A stretch of DNA of 35,021 bases from a virus. The notes below the pieces were generated by a model that did not search any database, was not told where the DNA came from, and saw nothing but the letters and a program-made list of their open reading frames with translations. Within the stretch, counting starts at the first letter, position 1. Every line of letters starts with the position of its first letter. The stretch lies in the IMG/VR virus record IMGVR_UViG_3300042451_000843, positions 1 through 35,021 of that record; one strand, given 5' to 3'. The translations under genes and the position numbers were made by a program. This document shows positions 6,601-14,584 of this stretch, piece by piece.

Positions 6601-9479
6601 TCTAAAATATCAACACCATCTAATATTTTTCTCTTATATCTATGATATATCGAACCCCACTTCACGATTAAGTGGTATGGAACGTAGTGTGTTGAGGAAA
6701 TTTCTCTAAATAAAGACGAAACTCTAACCTCTGGTAAAGGTTTAGAAGTCGGTGTAACTTGTTTAGTGTCCGATTCAACAAACGTTATCTTATCTGTTAG
6801 TTCCACAAATGGTAATGAATTTATTAACAAATAAGCCGAACCCACATATTTTGAATATGGATTTGTTTTATAAAAATCACTAAATAATTGTTTATGAAAA
6901 TATGGTGTGTTTAATATATGTTCACTATGTTTTTCAAAGAAAATTGGCTGAGTGAATAAGTTAAATAATGTCTCATTTTTTTTATACCCATCTTTAATCC
7001 AAGAATATGTGGCAATTGGTGTTGTAATAAATCCTTTATCTTGTCTAACTTTAAACACACCTTTAAATTTAAAATCATTATCTGAAAATGGTTTACCATC
7101 GAGATAAGTTGTGTACAATGGTGAGTTAAATGGGTATATATTTTTTCTATACGGTTCGGCGGTATAGTTTAATAATTCATCATTAACTATTGAATATAGA
7201 TTTTCGTTTTTAGGTTTTTTAGTAATACTACTATCGTATTGTTTAATATCGAAAGGCGTATCTAATAAATCCTTAATATATTGTTGGGTTGGTATACTGT
7301 CTTTATAATATGGACTTCTTTCAAATGGTGACAACGCCTCCATATATTTTACTAAATCTTGAGGTGTTTTAATTGATGTGTTTAAAATATCAATAAGGTC
7401 TGGTTCTTCACTAATAACTTCCTTGATTGTTTCATATTCAATGTTAACCAACTCTTTAATTGTGTTGGAGCTAAATGAATCCACAAACGTCATAAATTTA
7501 ACTCTCTCGTGTAGTTCATATAAAAATGAAACTAAACTTCTGTCACTGTAAGGAATACTATTTGAAACTTCGAATAATGAACTAACCTGATTAACTTTAG
7601 AATCGTCCAAATCACTTTCAAATACATAATTGATATTATTTACACCACCTTCTTTTTCCGCATTAGGGTCACTTTTATTAGTCGATACCGAAATATATTC
7701 CTCAACAAATGCAACCTCGGGCCATAACAATGGGTCTCCAGATTGTAACTTTGATCTAAGTTCGGGTTCACCAGGATATGCAATTACTTTTTTCTTATCT
7801 GTTGGTAGTGTTCTTTTAATTTCTGGCCAAGGGTAAATGGAACCACCGATACTTTCATCGTCGAAACCTTTTAGTTTATTTTTTCTATCGTTAGCAACTT
7901 TGAAAGCATCTTCGTGTACTTCTTTCATTAATCTAACATACACCTCAGCGTTTGCCAATAACACCGCAAATAAATTTCTAACAGTAGGTTCGAACCCAAT
8001 TCCTAATCTTGGGTCTTTAACTACCTCGTTCATTTTTCTTTCTACCTCTCTCTCAATTTTTTGTTTTTGTTCAAAAAATGTACCCCTAACTTCCCCAAGG
8101 TCTTGCACTAACTTATCAATTGCAACAATATATTCCCCTCTTTCATTTCTATCATAATAGTTACCTGGATTTGTTATACTCTTTGATAGAAATGAAATAT
8201 TAACATTTATTGCTTTTGTATCCTTGGTATCTTTTTTCTGTAAACTATTATTATACGCCGCACTTGTTTTTAATCTCTCATTATAAAGAGTTATTAACCC
8301 TTCTAAGGTTTTATAATTATCTTTACCTACAATGTTTTTAGGGTCTGATTTGTCTTTATCACTAAGTGCATAATATCTAATAAATGTATTTAAACCTTCC
8401 GCATCTTTTCCAGTTACCTTATCTTCATAAGATGTCTTGTTTAAATGTCTACTTGCCCAGGTTTTAATTTCATTTTCATAGTTTGTTAAATCTTTGTCAT
8501 AATCTTGTAATCCCGCCAAAACTTTCATATCAATAACATTATTGAATATTGACTGTTCTAATATTTTATCTAACGTTTCAGCAATGGCACCGATTTCTCT
8601 AACTGTTTTAACAGGAAAATCTTGTGGTATTAATTTTTTTCGTTTCATTTCCGAATAAACGGAATTAAGAATTGCGTATCCTTTTGAAGATTTGTAAACT
8701 TTTTGAGTTGATTTACCTGTACTCTCGTTAAACTCTGCAGGTTTTGAAGATTCCTTAAGGAACATATATGGAGCGTTTAATATACCCTTTAAAGGTATAT
8801 CATTCATAAACGCAAATGACGACCCAACAAAAGATGTGGCAATTTCAAAATTACCATTTTGTTCGTTGTATCTTGAATTGAACTTTACTAAGTGTAATCT
8901 ATATCTAATCGCTTTACCATAGAATCCTTTAACCGTTAAATAAAATATTGGCCAAGGTATATGGAAGAAAGCTTGGTATGGTGAATTTTCTGGAGATTCA
9001 AATAAAGTCTTACCTCTAACGTCAATAAAATTAATATTGACTTGTGGTATGAAGTTTGCCCCCTTTACTAATATACTGATATTATCAATACCAAAAGATT
9101 GTCCTGTTTCGTCACTTTGATAAAACTGTTGGTCTATTGGTTTACCGTCTGCACCGTTTGTGGTTTTTTTAGGTGTACTTTCGAAATACGAATCCGTCCA
9201 TTCAGATGTAAAATCTCTGTCACCCGTTGCACTACTTAAAAAATTAAGTGTTCCTTTTGCTATGGTCTTTAAGGTATTCTTTTCGTCGTTTGATACAAGT
9301 GTTGACCTAGGAACAAGATCAGCTTCAAGATTAACAAACATAACCAAGTTTTCTTGTTTTATTCCTCTTGGTTCTATTTCACCGTTAACCACGACACTAT
9401 TAGGGTCGATGTACATCAGATTGTTCTGATCGACCTTAACTAATATTTTCTCACTATTCGATAAATCATTGTTCCCCAT
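3606..9479 (-). CDS. Giant baseplate hub protein (gp27-like core), 1957 aa
   Basis: A very large structural protein. Around residues 130-230 is a beta-rich segment (GIDNISILVKGANFIPQVNI, then HIPWPIFYLTVKGFYGKAIR). Around 1640-1720 is a region of the contractile-tail hub type (T4 gp27/P2 gpD), with SYSCEVTCMGNVMIQPTMFF and GSYWITEVSHNIRNNSITTT. The final 40 residues (EGPVNIGPNVNGYGIALSES) are loosely reminiscent of double-psi beta-barrel (RlpA-like) domains. No catalytic lysozyme motif was seen. T4 gp27 is about 390 aa, so most of this chain is extra mass. The ATG overlaps the end of the 108-aa gene by 14 bases, which implies translational coupling. It is the last gene of the 14545-3606 operon. 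Role as hub or wedge of the baseplate is an inference from the motifs and position. Confidence 0.7.
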   Translation of the reverse strand: MGNNDLSNSEKILVKVDQNNLMYIDPNSVVVNGEIEPRGIKQENLVMFVNLEADLVPRSTLVSNDEKNTLKTIAKGTLNFLSSATGDRDFTSEWTDSYFESTPKKTTNGADGKPIDQQFYQSDETGQSFGIDNISILVKGANFIPQVNINFIDVRGKTLFESPENSPYQAFFHIPWPIFYLTVKGFYGKAIRYRLHLVKFNSRYNEQNGNFEIATSFVGSSFAFMNDIPLKGILNAPYMFLKESSKPAEFNESTGKSTQKVYKSSKGYAILNSVYSEMKRKKLIPQDFPVKTVREIGAIAETLDKILEQSIFNNVIDMKVLAGLQDYDKDLTNYENEIKTWASRHLNKTSYEDKVTGKDAEGLNTFIRYYALSDKDKSDPKNIVGKDNYKTLEGLITLYNERLKTSAAYNNSLQKKDTKDTKAINVNISFLSKSITNPGNYYDRNERGEYIVAIDKLVQDLGEVRGTFFEQKQKIEREVERKMNEVVKDPRLGIGFEPTVRNLFAVLLANAEVYVRLMKEVHEDAFKVANDRKNKLKGFDDESIGGSIYPWPEIKRTLPTDKKKVIAYPGEPELRSKLQSGDPLLWPEVAFVEEYISVSTNKSDPNAEKEGGVNNINYVFESDLDDSKVNQVSSLFEVSNSIPYSDRSLVSFLYELHERVKFMTFVDSFSSNTIKELVNIEYETIKEVISEEPDLIDILNTSIKTPQDLVKYMEALSPFERSPYYKDSIPTQQYIKDLLDTPFDIKQYDSSITKKPKNENLYSIVNDELLNYTAEPYRKNIYPFNSPLYTTYLDGKPFSDNDFKFKGVFKVRQDKGFITTPIATYSWIKDGYKKNETLFNLFTQPIFFEKHSEHILNTPYFHKQLFSDFYKTNPYSKYVGSAYLLINSLPFVELTDKITFVESDTKQVTPTSKPLPEVRVSSLFREISSTHYVPYHLIVKWGSIYHRYKRKILDGVDILDGFLDSSGKTTNINANLFFNSGRTDNGFTLFPNGFNFIGGFPIPTGATFNDGIDIGIHPFYDALFHQVVNGYNHYDVLSGNTSYVTNVLNGAIKTRGKSKENGLRYWTSFVDNSKFKPTDLRYTVLPCDGDNKYANFNNTAEMVINTDSFDRGNQIYYSTIWEDNYINGDYSGKTFFKYNEYNNNIDGVSSIESNSKKVIDLIGTFSPAILDQFEDIFLQFATEKLNEENPYKKFPKVKYDNFQDLLKALVSVKKETSDEGKTFEEIVSLIKERQSQNKVKLTNEVVGYDNLLEIKLGNPKELDPYIIEGFVNISGNSLRYDRYNSSQSVNRKYIELYIGEDISGHYLDFFVKNNVELSEENVLKFRPLILIYAGYRQSGGTDVKKTFQDYISTTILNGLPFTFVPGTGLIPFAYPSTPGANPRYQLFINLLIAKFGQLKNKEQTRAIDFVDGYNNRNLKIELYNFFKSFNDKWSSGNSIGQRLLMEEFLFLDKANKDIGDKAYLNLDRFISIINPKNDKGSLYSAISMLIQGTGFDMRTLPAYVNFYGNGLTTRSKITPSHKVASNLFGTFLEVDYQESSPKTVIQFAGPSSKRPSDMSKNYRFSDDSFNISDVNNNPLIVTLPKIFDVENLSKSNKVVAFEVSFGDQNQSMFKGVTLDQSTIKNTSESFVVLENLARSESGAGTHNVDIGLFDYYRQASYSCEVTCMGNVMIQPTMFFYLKNIPMFRGSYWITEVSHNIRNNSITTTFKGSRIPQASLPDPEDSFVSSYKSLFDKLLTKAKTTTDAINSGKVTTEKTLSIPGKGDFTIDMGSIKISGEEEVKEVGVSSFGIPYNGFNGEKYIQKVKYKGEVWYRAVVARMGSEVYPIQDDTHMAIVSRFKNQVVTDKDGKGGLSWGELKKYSKVQNFYSTKFVLQSNITPDHIGTGTTRFLNPDNGADKTIAPLYSLNRTLTNVPFMAEGPVNIGPNVNGYGIALSESLMKLLDTHEGRVIYFMIK

Positions 9480-9792
9480 AATATAAATTATACAATTCTA
9501 CGCCTCTTTTATAATCTTGTAAAGAGGTAACCAAAGGAAAAGGAATTCTAAGGATAAAATTATCGGGGATTTCGAATTCATTTGTTCCCGCTAAAGCGTT
9601 GGCGGTCATAATCAACCACCCAAAAATTGGTGTTCCGTAAAACTCTTGTGATAATTTATCTAATCTATCTTTTCCGTTTTTATATTGGTGGTATTTGTCC
9701 GAACCCTTTATTGGGAGTTCGATACCTGGTACTATTCTAAAGTTACCATCTTCAATAAAAAGCTCATATCTGTTAAAATAACTACGTGACAT
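9466..9792 (-). CDS. Small baseplate protein, LysM/gp53-like
   Basis: A 108-aa protein. DRLDKLSQEFYGTPIFGWLI (about 43-62), then MTANALAGTNEFEIPDNFIL and RIPFP, follow the pattern of LysM-fold tail proteins and the T4 gp53 wedge family: a compact domain with a YG-P turn, aromatic stretch, N, and a closing beta strand. Such proteins join the tail tube or hub to the wedges. T4 gp53 is longer (about 196 aa). The gene overlaps both neighbours (11 bases upstream, 14 downstream), so it is made in register with the two giant baseplate proteins. Baseplate role is well supported by context. The exact T4 equivalence is not. Confidence 0.65.
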   Translation of the reverse strand: MSRSYFNRYELFIEDGNFRIVPGIELPIKGSDKYHQYKNGKDRLDKLSQEFYGTPIFGWLIMTANALAGTNEFEIPDNFILRIPFPLVTSLQDYKRGVELYNLYYGEQ

Positions 9793-12700
9793 CTCTATAA
9801 TAATTTAATTTACCACTTATAATTGGAACTTTCTTTGAATTTAAATTTGTGACTTGGTCTTTTACCGCAGAATCGGTTATTTCCTCTGTAGCGGTAACCT
9901 TGAAAGAAATAGGGTTATTATTTTTTCTTTCTTTCATCTTTTTAAACTTAAATTTTATATCTTCTGGTTCTTCAATAAAAGATGTTATTTTTTTATTTAA
10001 TTTCTCAACCGTGTTTTCGTCAAATATGGTTTTATCCACATTGAACACTTGCATTAGTGTATCTTTATTATATGTTCCAGTTGAACTTAATATCACTGAT
10101 AATAATGACCCTAAAATTTGAGAGTTTATCACTGGGTTAGTATAGTCAATTGTGTTATCTAACTTTTCGTAAAACTTACTTGTGTTATCCTTTATATAAT
10201 CAATACAACTTTTATACTCATCATAAATTAAATTAGATGTATAACCAGATAAAGTTGCTTTTATTGCTTTATCTTGAGATTCTAATTGTGCATCATATCC
10301 ATATTTTACCAAGAAATTAACCTTATCTAAAGCAATAATCAATTCATTTCTTCTTTCATCAAATCCCTTTACTTGTTTGTTAGAATCTAACGACCCAATT
10401 TTATCTTCAATTAATTTGGTGATATATGGTCTTAATAGTTCGTTAGCTTTTACTATCTTAGGTGCCGTTAACACTTTATCGAACGCAAACACCGAAGCAA
10501 TATCTTCAGTTTTTACAAAATCTAAAAGTCTCTTCTTTAATAAAGATACAAATCTTGAGTATGGTGTACCGTCAGGATATTTACCAATTAATTCAACTGT
10601 AGTTCCAGGAGTTAAAGATGTAGACGTGAAAATGTCTAAATTTTTTATTTTCCTATAATCCGGACTTAGTATTAATTTCATAATTAATGGTCCAAATTCT
10701 TTATTTAAAAGATTGTAACTAGGTTCAAATGATTCAAAATAAACTTTTGTTTTGTTAAAAACATCATCAACTAAATTGTCATATGTTAATGTTTCCGTAC
10801 CACTTCCAATATATTTTCCAGTATCTGGTTTTACACCTTCGGTAGCATTACTTGAATCTACAGCGGGTTCGGTTTGTTTTTGTATATCTTCTAAGAACCA
10901 TTTAGTAAACTCCTGTACTGTTCTACCACTTATTGATCCCACAGTTACTGTTGACCTTTCATCGTACATTTCAGTATTAGCGTAGAAGTTAGATGATAAC
11001 GCGTTTTGTAATCTTTCAACAGGTTTAGCTAATCCTTGTCCACCAATAAAGTTAACTTGTAATGATACGTTAGCTAACATAGGTTGTACGCCAATACCTT
11101 CTGGGTTTAAATCCCAAGTACTATCTTCAAATGTTATACTAATGTCTCTAATAATAATCTTAGAGTGATAAAAATCACCGACTCTTAGTACACAAATTGG
11201 TGGTGGTCCAAAAGTTGTATTTCTTGCGTTTAAATCCAATGCGTCTGATATACCTTTGATTGGTATTGTATCTCCAGGTCTAAGACATTGTTGTAAGAAT
11301 GTTAAACGTGCGTTTAATCCTTCAGGCGTCATAGAGTGAAACCCTGGATGGAAATATTTCAATTTTTCTTTTAATGAACCAAAAACAACTGGGTCTTTTT
11401 CTTCCAATATTTTAAAATAATAACACTCAGACAATGTCTTCATTATTATTCGTTTCATTGGGTCAATTGCTGGTTTCTTTCTACCTGATGGTGGTTTTTC
11501 TTCACCATCTGGAACTAATCTAGTTCTTGGTGGAATAACATCAGGTTTTGGTTTTTGAGGTTCCTGGGGTACGACAGCTTTCGTGTAATTAAATTCTACT
11601 TTAGATTGTCTACAACCAAAAGCAATTGCACTATTAACTTTTAATGATTTTGTTTTAAATTCATTATCGCTACAACTTTTATTTTCCTCATTTGCAACCT
11701 TTTCCCCTGCGTTAGTTGCTTTGAATATTAAATTACCTTCTTTATCTGCAAATCCTAAATCTTTGAACGAAACAACTCTTTCTAATTTAGTTGCTGTGGT
11801 TGGTGAACCTTTTGGTATATTCACCCAATTAGCTTTACTAACATCACCACCTAATTCTCTAACAATATCTTTAAAAATACTATGACTTCTTCTTATTGAT
11901 AATTTATAATTGTAAGTATCGTCGGCAACAGCGGAACAAGATGATAACGCGGTAATTGTAATTTCTTGTACCCTACCTTTTGTTATATCTTCTTTTAATG
12001 TTGCAATTTTTGTTTTATATTCGTTATAGTTTGTAACACCTTTATCTATTTGTTTTTGCAATAAATCTTTTTGTTCTGTAATCTTTGCCGCGTGAAGTGA
12101 CGGGTCTATTTTACCATCTGGTGTTCCTATTAATGTTTTTATATCTTTTCTCGCATTATCCGCAGATCCAGTTGTTCCGCTAAACGCTAAAGGCAATAAT
12201 GTATTTAAAGTTTCCTCCAATTCCGCCTTAGCTTTATCATTGTATGTGTTTCCTGTTTGACCAATTGATTGATTATATAATGTAGAATAATCGGCAGCGG
12301 AAGTATAATCTCCATCACCACTTGGTCTATCATTCGCAAACAATAATGAAGTTGTTAATTTAACTCCTTCATTTTTTGTTGGTTCAGTTTTAGGTGTTTC
12401 AACTGGTATTGGGTCAGACTCAACTCTAAATCTTTTAATTGATACTGGGTCAGATCCTCCTTCAAGATATTCTTTAATTTTTTTAGCGTCGTCAGCTGTA
12501 ATCGTGGTATATCTTTTAATTAAATCGTAAAAATCAATTTCTTCACAACCAGCAAAAAACGCATTAATGTAGTTATCAGATTCTTCGTCTGACATTCCTT
12601 CAAAATGTTCTCTAACTAATAAGTTTAATATACTTGGGTGGTCAACAACAACTTTAAATGATATTTGACCACTTCTCGATGTATTTTGATATGTGTAAAT

Positions 12701-14545
12701 TGGTTCGGGTCTACCTAAGAAACTATTTTCCTCCCATTTAGCACTATTTTGTTCCGATACCTTTAAATCATATGGTGGGAACCACATAACACGACCTCCA
12801 TTAGGTCCTCTCTCACAATATGGTAAATCTAAAACTGTAAATCCAGGTAGTGTCGATGCTTTCCAAGCTAAGTTTTCAATAGAAAACATATATTTTTTAG
12901 CGTAGAAAGCTTTACCATCAGCGTCGGCGCCAAATGGGTATTTATCTTTAATGTTTGTAGATTGACTAAAGTCTTTCTTACCATTTGACATTGGTGCTAT
13001 GTTTAAATTCCAAGGTGTGGACATAACACTATCATCATATTTTCTAACATTACCCGTTCTTTTCATAGTATCCGAGTAATTCATATATGACCTATCTTTT
13101 GTCCAAACTCTACAGAATTCAATTCCACTTTCTTCACCCGAATTGTTCTTAATGTATTTCACTGCAGAACCTCTTGACATCATAACGTCACCTTCTTTAA
13201 AGAAACGACTTGTTTGGTCAATCACATTTGCAACGTGAGACCTTGAAGTTGCTCCGTTTGTTGGTAATGTGTCTAAAATTTCCTGAGTGTACCCTAAAAT
13301 AGAGTCTTCTCTAAATTCAAATTTTGTAGATAAAGAATCTGAGTACGTTGATTGTTCACTATCCCATTCTTTATTATGGGTACCGATTTTATTTTTAGAG
13401 TTTTTACTAATCCAAGTTAAATTACCTGTAATTGTTCCTCCTTGTGATAAGTTTTTATCTCTTTGAAATAGTTCAGCTTGTGCTGGGTCAAACATTAAAC
13501 CCAAATAGTAACTACTTCTAACTTGTCTGTCATTAAAATCTCCCATCGCATATTTGACATCGTTTCCTCTGTCATCACCGATGTATGCAACACCTCTAGG
13601 TGCTTCGATACCTAATATATTTTTAACACCTTGAGCAACTGTATCAACAAAATTGAATATTTTTGATGAGTTTTGTGACCTTGCGGTTGTTGTATAGTTT
13701 GGTGCATATTTTGAATATGATAAATTATCATATAACGCATTTTTTTGACCTTCACCTAAGTATTCAATCATCAAGTCTGACGGTTTTCTACTTAATTTTG
13801 GTCTTCTTTGAATTCCTATTAAAGAACCTAACGCACCTGTAACATCCTGAAAAACTCTACCTAATTCAGTATTTGCTTGAGGTCTAATGTTAATTGGGTT
13901 TCTTGGGTTAGTAAGATAATCTCCTGGTATTTCAGACCAAGGAAACTCCACACCCGCAACCGTTTGTAAAAAATCAATTGCTTTACCTGGAAGGGTTTTA
14001 GCAACTGTAATCTTGTTATTTGGTTCGATTAATTGTTCTCTACCCGTAATTAAATTAATTGCGGTTGACGTATTACCGTTTAACGCATCTAAAATTCTTA
14101 ATCTACCGTTTGTTGCCGCCTCAATATTTCTATTAATTCTTGAAAAAACAGGACCGTTTGAGTTTAACCTCATATTCAAAGCTGCAAATTTCATTAACTC
14201 AGATTCAGTATCATAATTGTCTGTTGACATAATACTGATGAAGTTATAGTTACCCGAATTGAAATATGGGTATAATTGTAAATTTGCTCGTCTTGGGATG
14301 GTATCTAACGTCTCGGTGACAAAGTACTCTAACGGTTTAAATATGTTCGTATTTTGAGTCTGTAATAGGTCTGTAGTTCTATTGTTATCAACTTCAGGTA
14401 AATCCTTGTTCGCCATCTCACTTAGAGTCTGAACTGTATACGAACTTTGAGTAAACGTTTGAGGACCATTAGGTTTATTCAAAGTTTTACTCAAGATGTA
14501 ATCTCTAAATCTTTTTGTAGAATCAAAATCTAAGTAACTTGGCAT
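9782..14545 (-). CDS. Giant baseplate protein with OmpA-like segment, 1587 aa
   Basis: First gene of the coupled baseplate operon. Three landmarks are visible. Around residues 608-640 the segment GRPEPIYTYQNTSRSGQISF followed by KVVVDHPSIL is a tail/baseplate-type beta domain. Around 860-898 the segment SSCSAVADDTYNYKLSIRRS resembles the OmpA C-terminal peptidoglycan-binding motif (S...D..YN..LS.RR..S). Around 1070-1195 is a region with ICVLRVGDFYHSKIIIRDIS, WDLNPEGIGVQPMLANVSLQ and VNFIGGQGL that looks like a tube-baseplate junction domain (compare T4 gp48/gp54). A Pro/Lys-rich linker (about 985-1020) separates the OmpA-like part from the junction part. The ATG is 14 bases after a late octamer. 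Assignment as baseplate is good; the domain names are inference. Confidence 0.65.
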   Translation of the reverse strand: MPSYLDFDSTKRFRDYILSKTLNKPNGPQTFTQSSYTVQTLSEMANKDLPEVDNNRTTDLLQTQNTNIFKPLEYFVTETLDTIPRRANLQLYPYFNSGNYNFISIMSTDNYDTESELMKFAALNMRLNSNGPVFSRINRNIEAATNGRLRILDALNGNTSTAINLITGREQLIEPNNKITVAKTLPGKAIDFLQTVAGVEFPWSEIPGDYLTNPRNPINIRPQANTELGRVFQDVTGALGSLIGIQRRPKLSRKPSDLMIEYLGEGQKNALYDNLSYSKYAPNYTTTARSQNSSKIFNFVDTVAQGVKNILGIEAPRGVAYIGDDRGNDVKYAMGDFNDRQVRSSYYLGLMFDPAQAELFQRDKNLSQGGTITGNLTWISKNSKNKIGTHNKEWDSEQSTYSDSLSTKFEFREDSILGYTQEILDTLPTNGATSRSHVANVIDQTSRFFKEGDVMMSRGSAVKYIKNNSGEESGIEFCRVWTKDRSYMNYSDTMKRTGNVRKYDDSVMSTPWNLNIAPMSNGKKDFSQSTNIKDKYPFGADADGKAFYAKKYMFSIENLAWKASTLPGFTVLDLPYCERGPNGGRVMWFPPYDLKVSEQNSAKWEENSFLGRPEPIYTYQNTSRSGQISFKVVVDHPSILNLLVREHFEGMSDEESDNYINAFFAGCEEIDFYDLIKRYTTITADDAKKIKEYLEGGSDPVSIKRFRVESDPIPVETPKTEPTKNEGVKLTTSLLFANDRPSGDGDYTSAADYSTLYNQSIGQTGNTYNDKAKAELEETLNTLLPLAFSGTTGSADNARKDIKTLIGTPDGKIDPSLHAAKITEQKDLLQKQIDKGVTNYNEYKTKIATLKEDITKGRVQEITITALSSCSAVADDTYNYKLSIRRSHSIFKDIVRELGGDVSKANWVNIPKGSPTTATKLERVVSFKDLGFADKEGNLIFKATNAGEKVANEENKSCSDNEFKTKSLKVNSAIAFGCRQSKVEFNYTKAVVPQEPQKPKPDVIPPRTRLVPDGEEKPPSGRKKPAIDPMKRIIMKTLSECYYFKILEEKDPVVFGSLKEKLKYFHPGFHSMTPEGLNARLTFLQQCLRPGDTIPIKGISDALDLNARNTTFGPPPICVLRVGDFYHSKIIIRDISITFEDSTWDLNPEGIGVQPMLANVSLQVNFIGGQGLAKPVERLQNALSSNFYANTEMYDERSTVTVGSISGRTVQEFTKWFLEDIQKQTEPAVDSSNATEGVKPDTGKYIGSGTETLTYDNLVDDVFNKTKVYFESFEPSYNLLNKEFGPLIMKLILSPDYRKIKNLDIFTSTSLTPGTTVELIGKYPDGTPYSRFVSLLKKRLLDFVKTEDIASVFAFDKVLTAPKIVKANELLRPYITKLIEDKIGSLDSNKQVKGFDERRNELIIALDKVNFLVKYGYDAQLESQDKAIKATLSGYTSNLIYDEYKSCIDYIKDNTSKFYEKLDNTIDYTNPVINSQILGSLLSVILSSTGTYNKDTLMQVFNVDKTIFDENTVEKLNKKITSFIEEPEDIKFKFKKMKERKNNNPISFKVTATEEITDSAVKDQVTNLNSKKVPIISGKLNYYRDVT

Positions 14546-14559
14546 TATATCGCTTTTCT

Positions 14560-14567
14560 AATAAATA
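14560..14567 (-). promoter_or_regulatory. Late-promoter octamer variant TATTTATT (baseplate operon)
   Basis: Minus strand TATTTATT, 14 bases before the start of the 1587-aa baseplate gene and in the 39-base gap after the tape measure gene. It is followed by AGAAAAG, like the octamer before the tube gene (GAAAAG). Confidence 0.55.
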
Positions 14568-14584
14568 GAGGTTTATGTGAAATA

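Noticed and set aside
7837-8157. Plus-strand frame of 106 aa opposite the hub gene
   Set aside because: It lies wholly inside the 1957-aa gene, with Ser/Leu-rich composition typical of antisense frames.
3606-9479. Tail lysozyme (gp5-like) domain in the hub
   Set aside because: No catalytic Glu-Asp-Thr pattern of T4 lysozymes was found by eye; the C-terminal motif fits a barrel more than a lysozyme.
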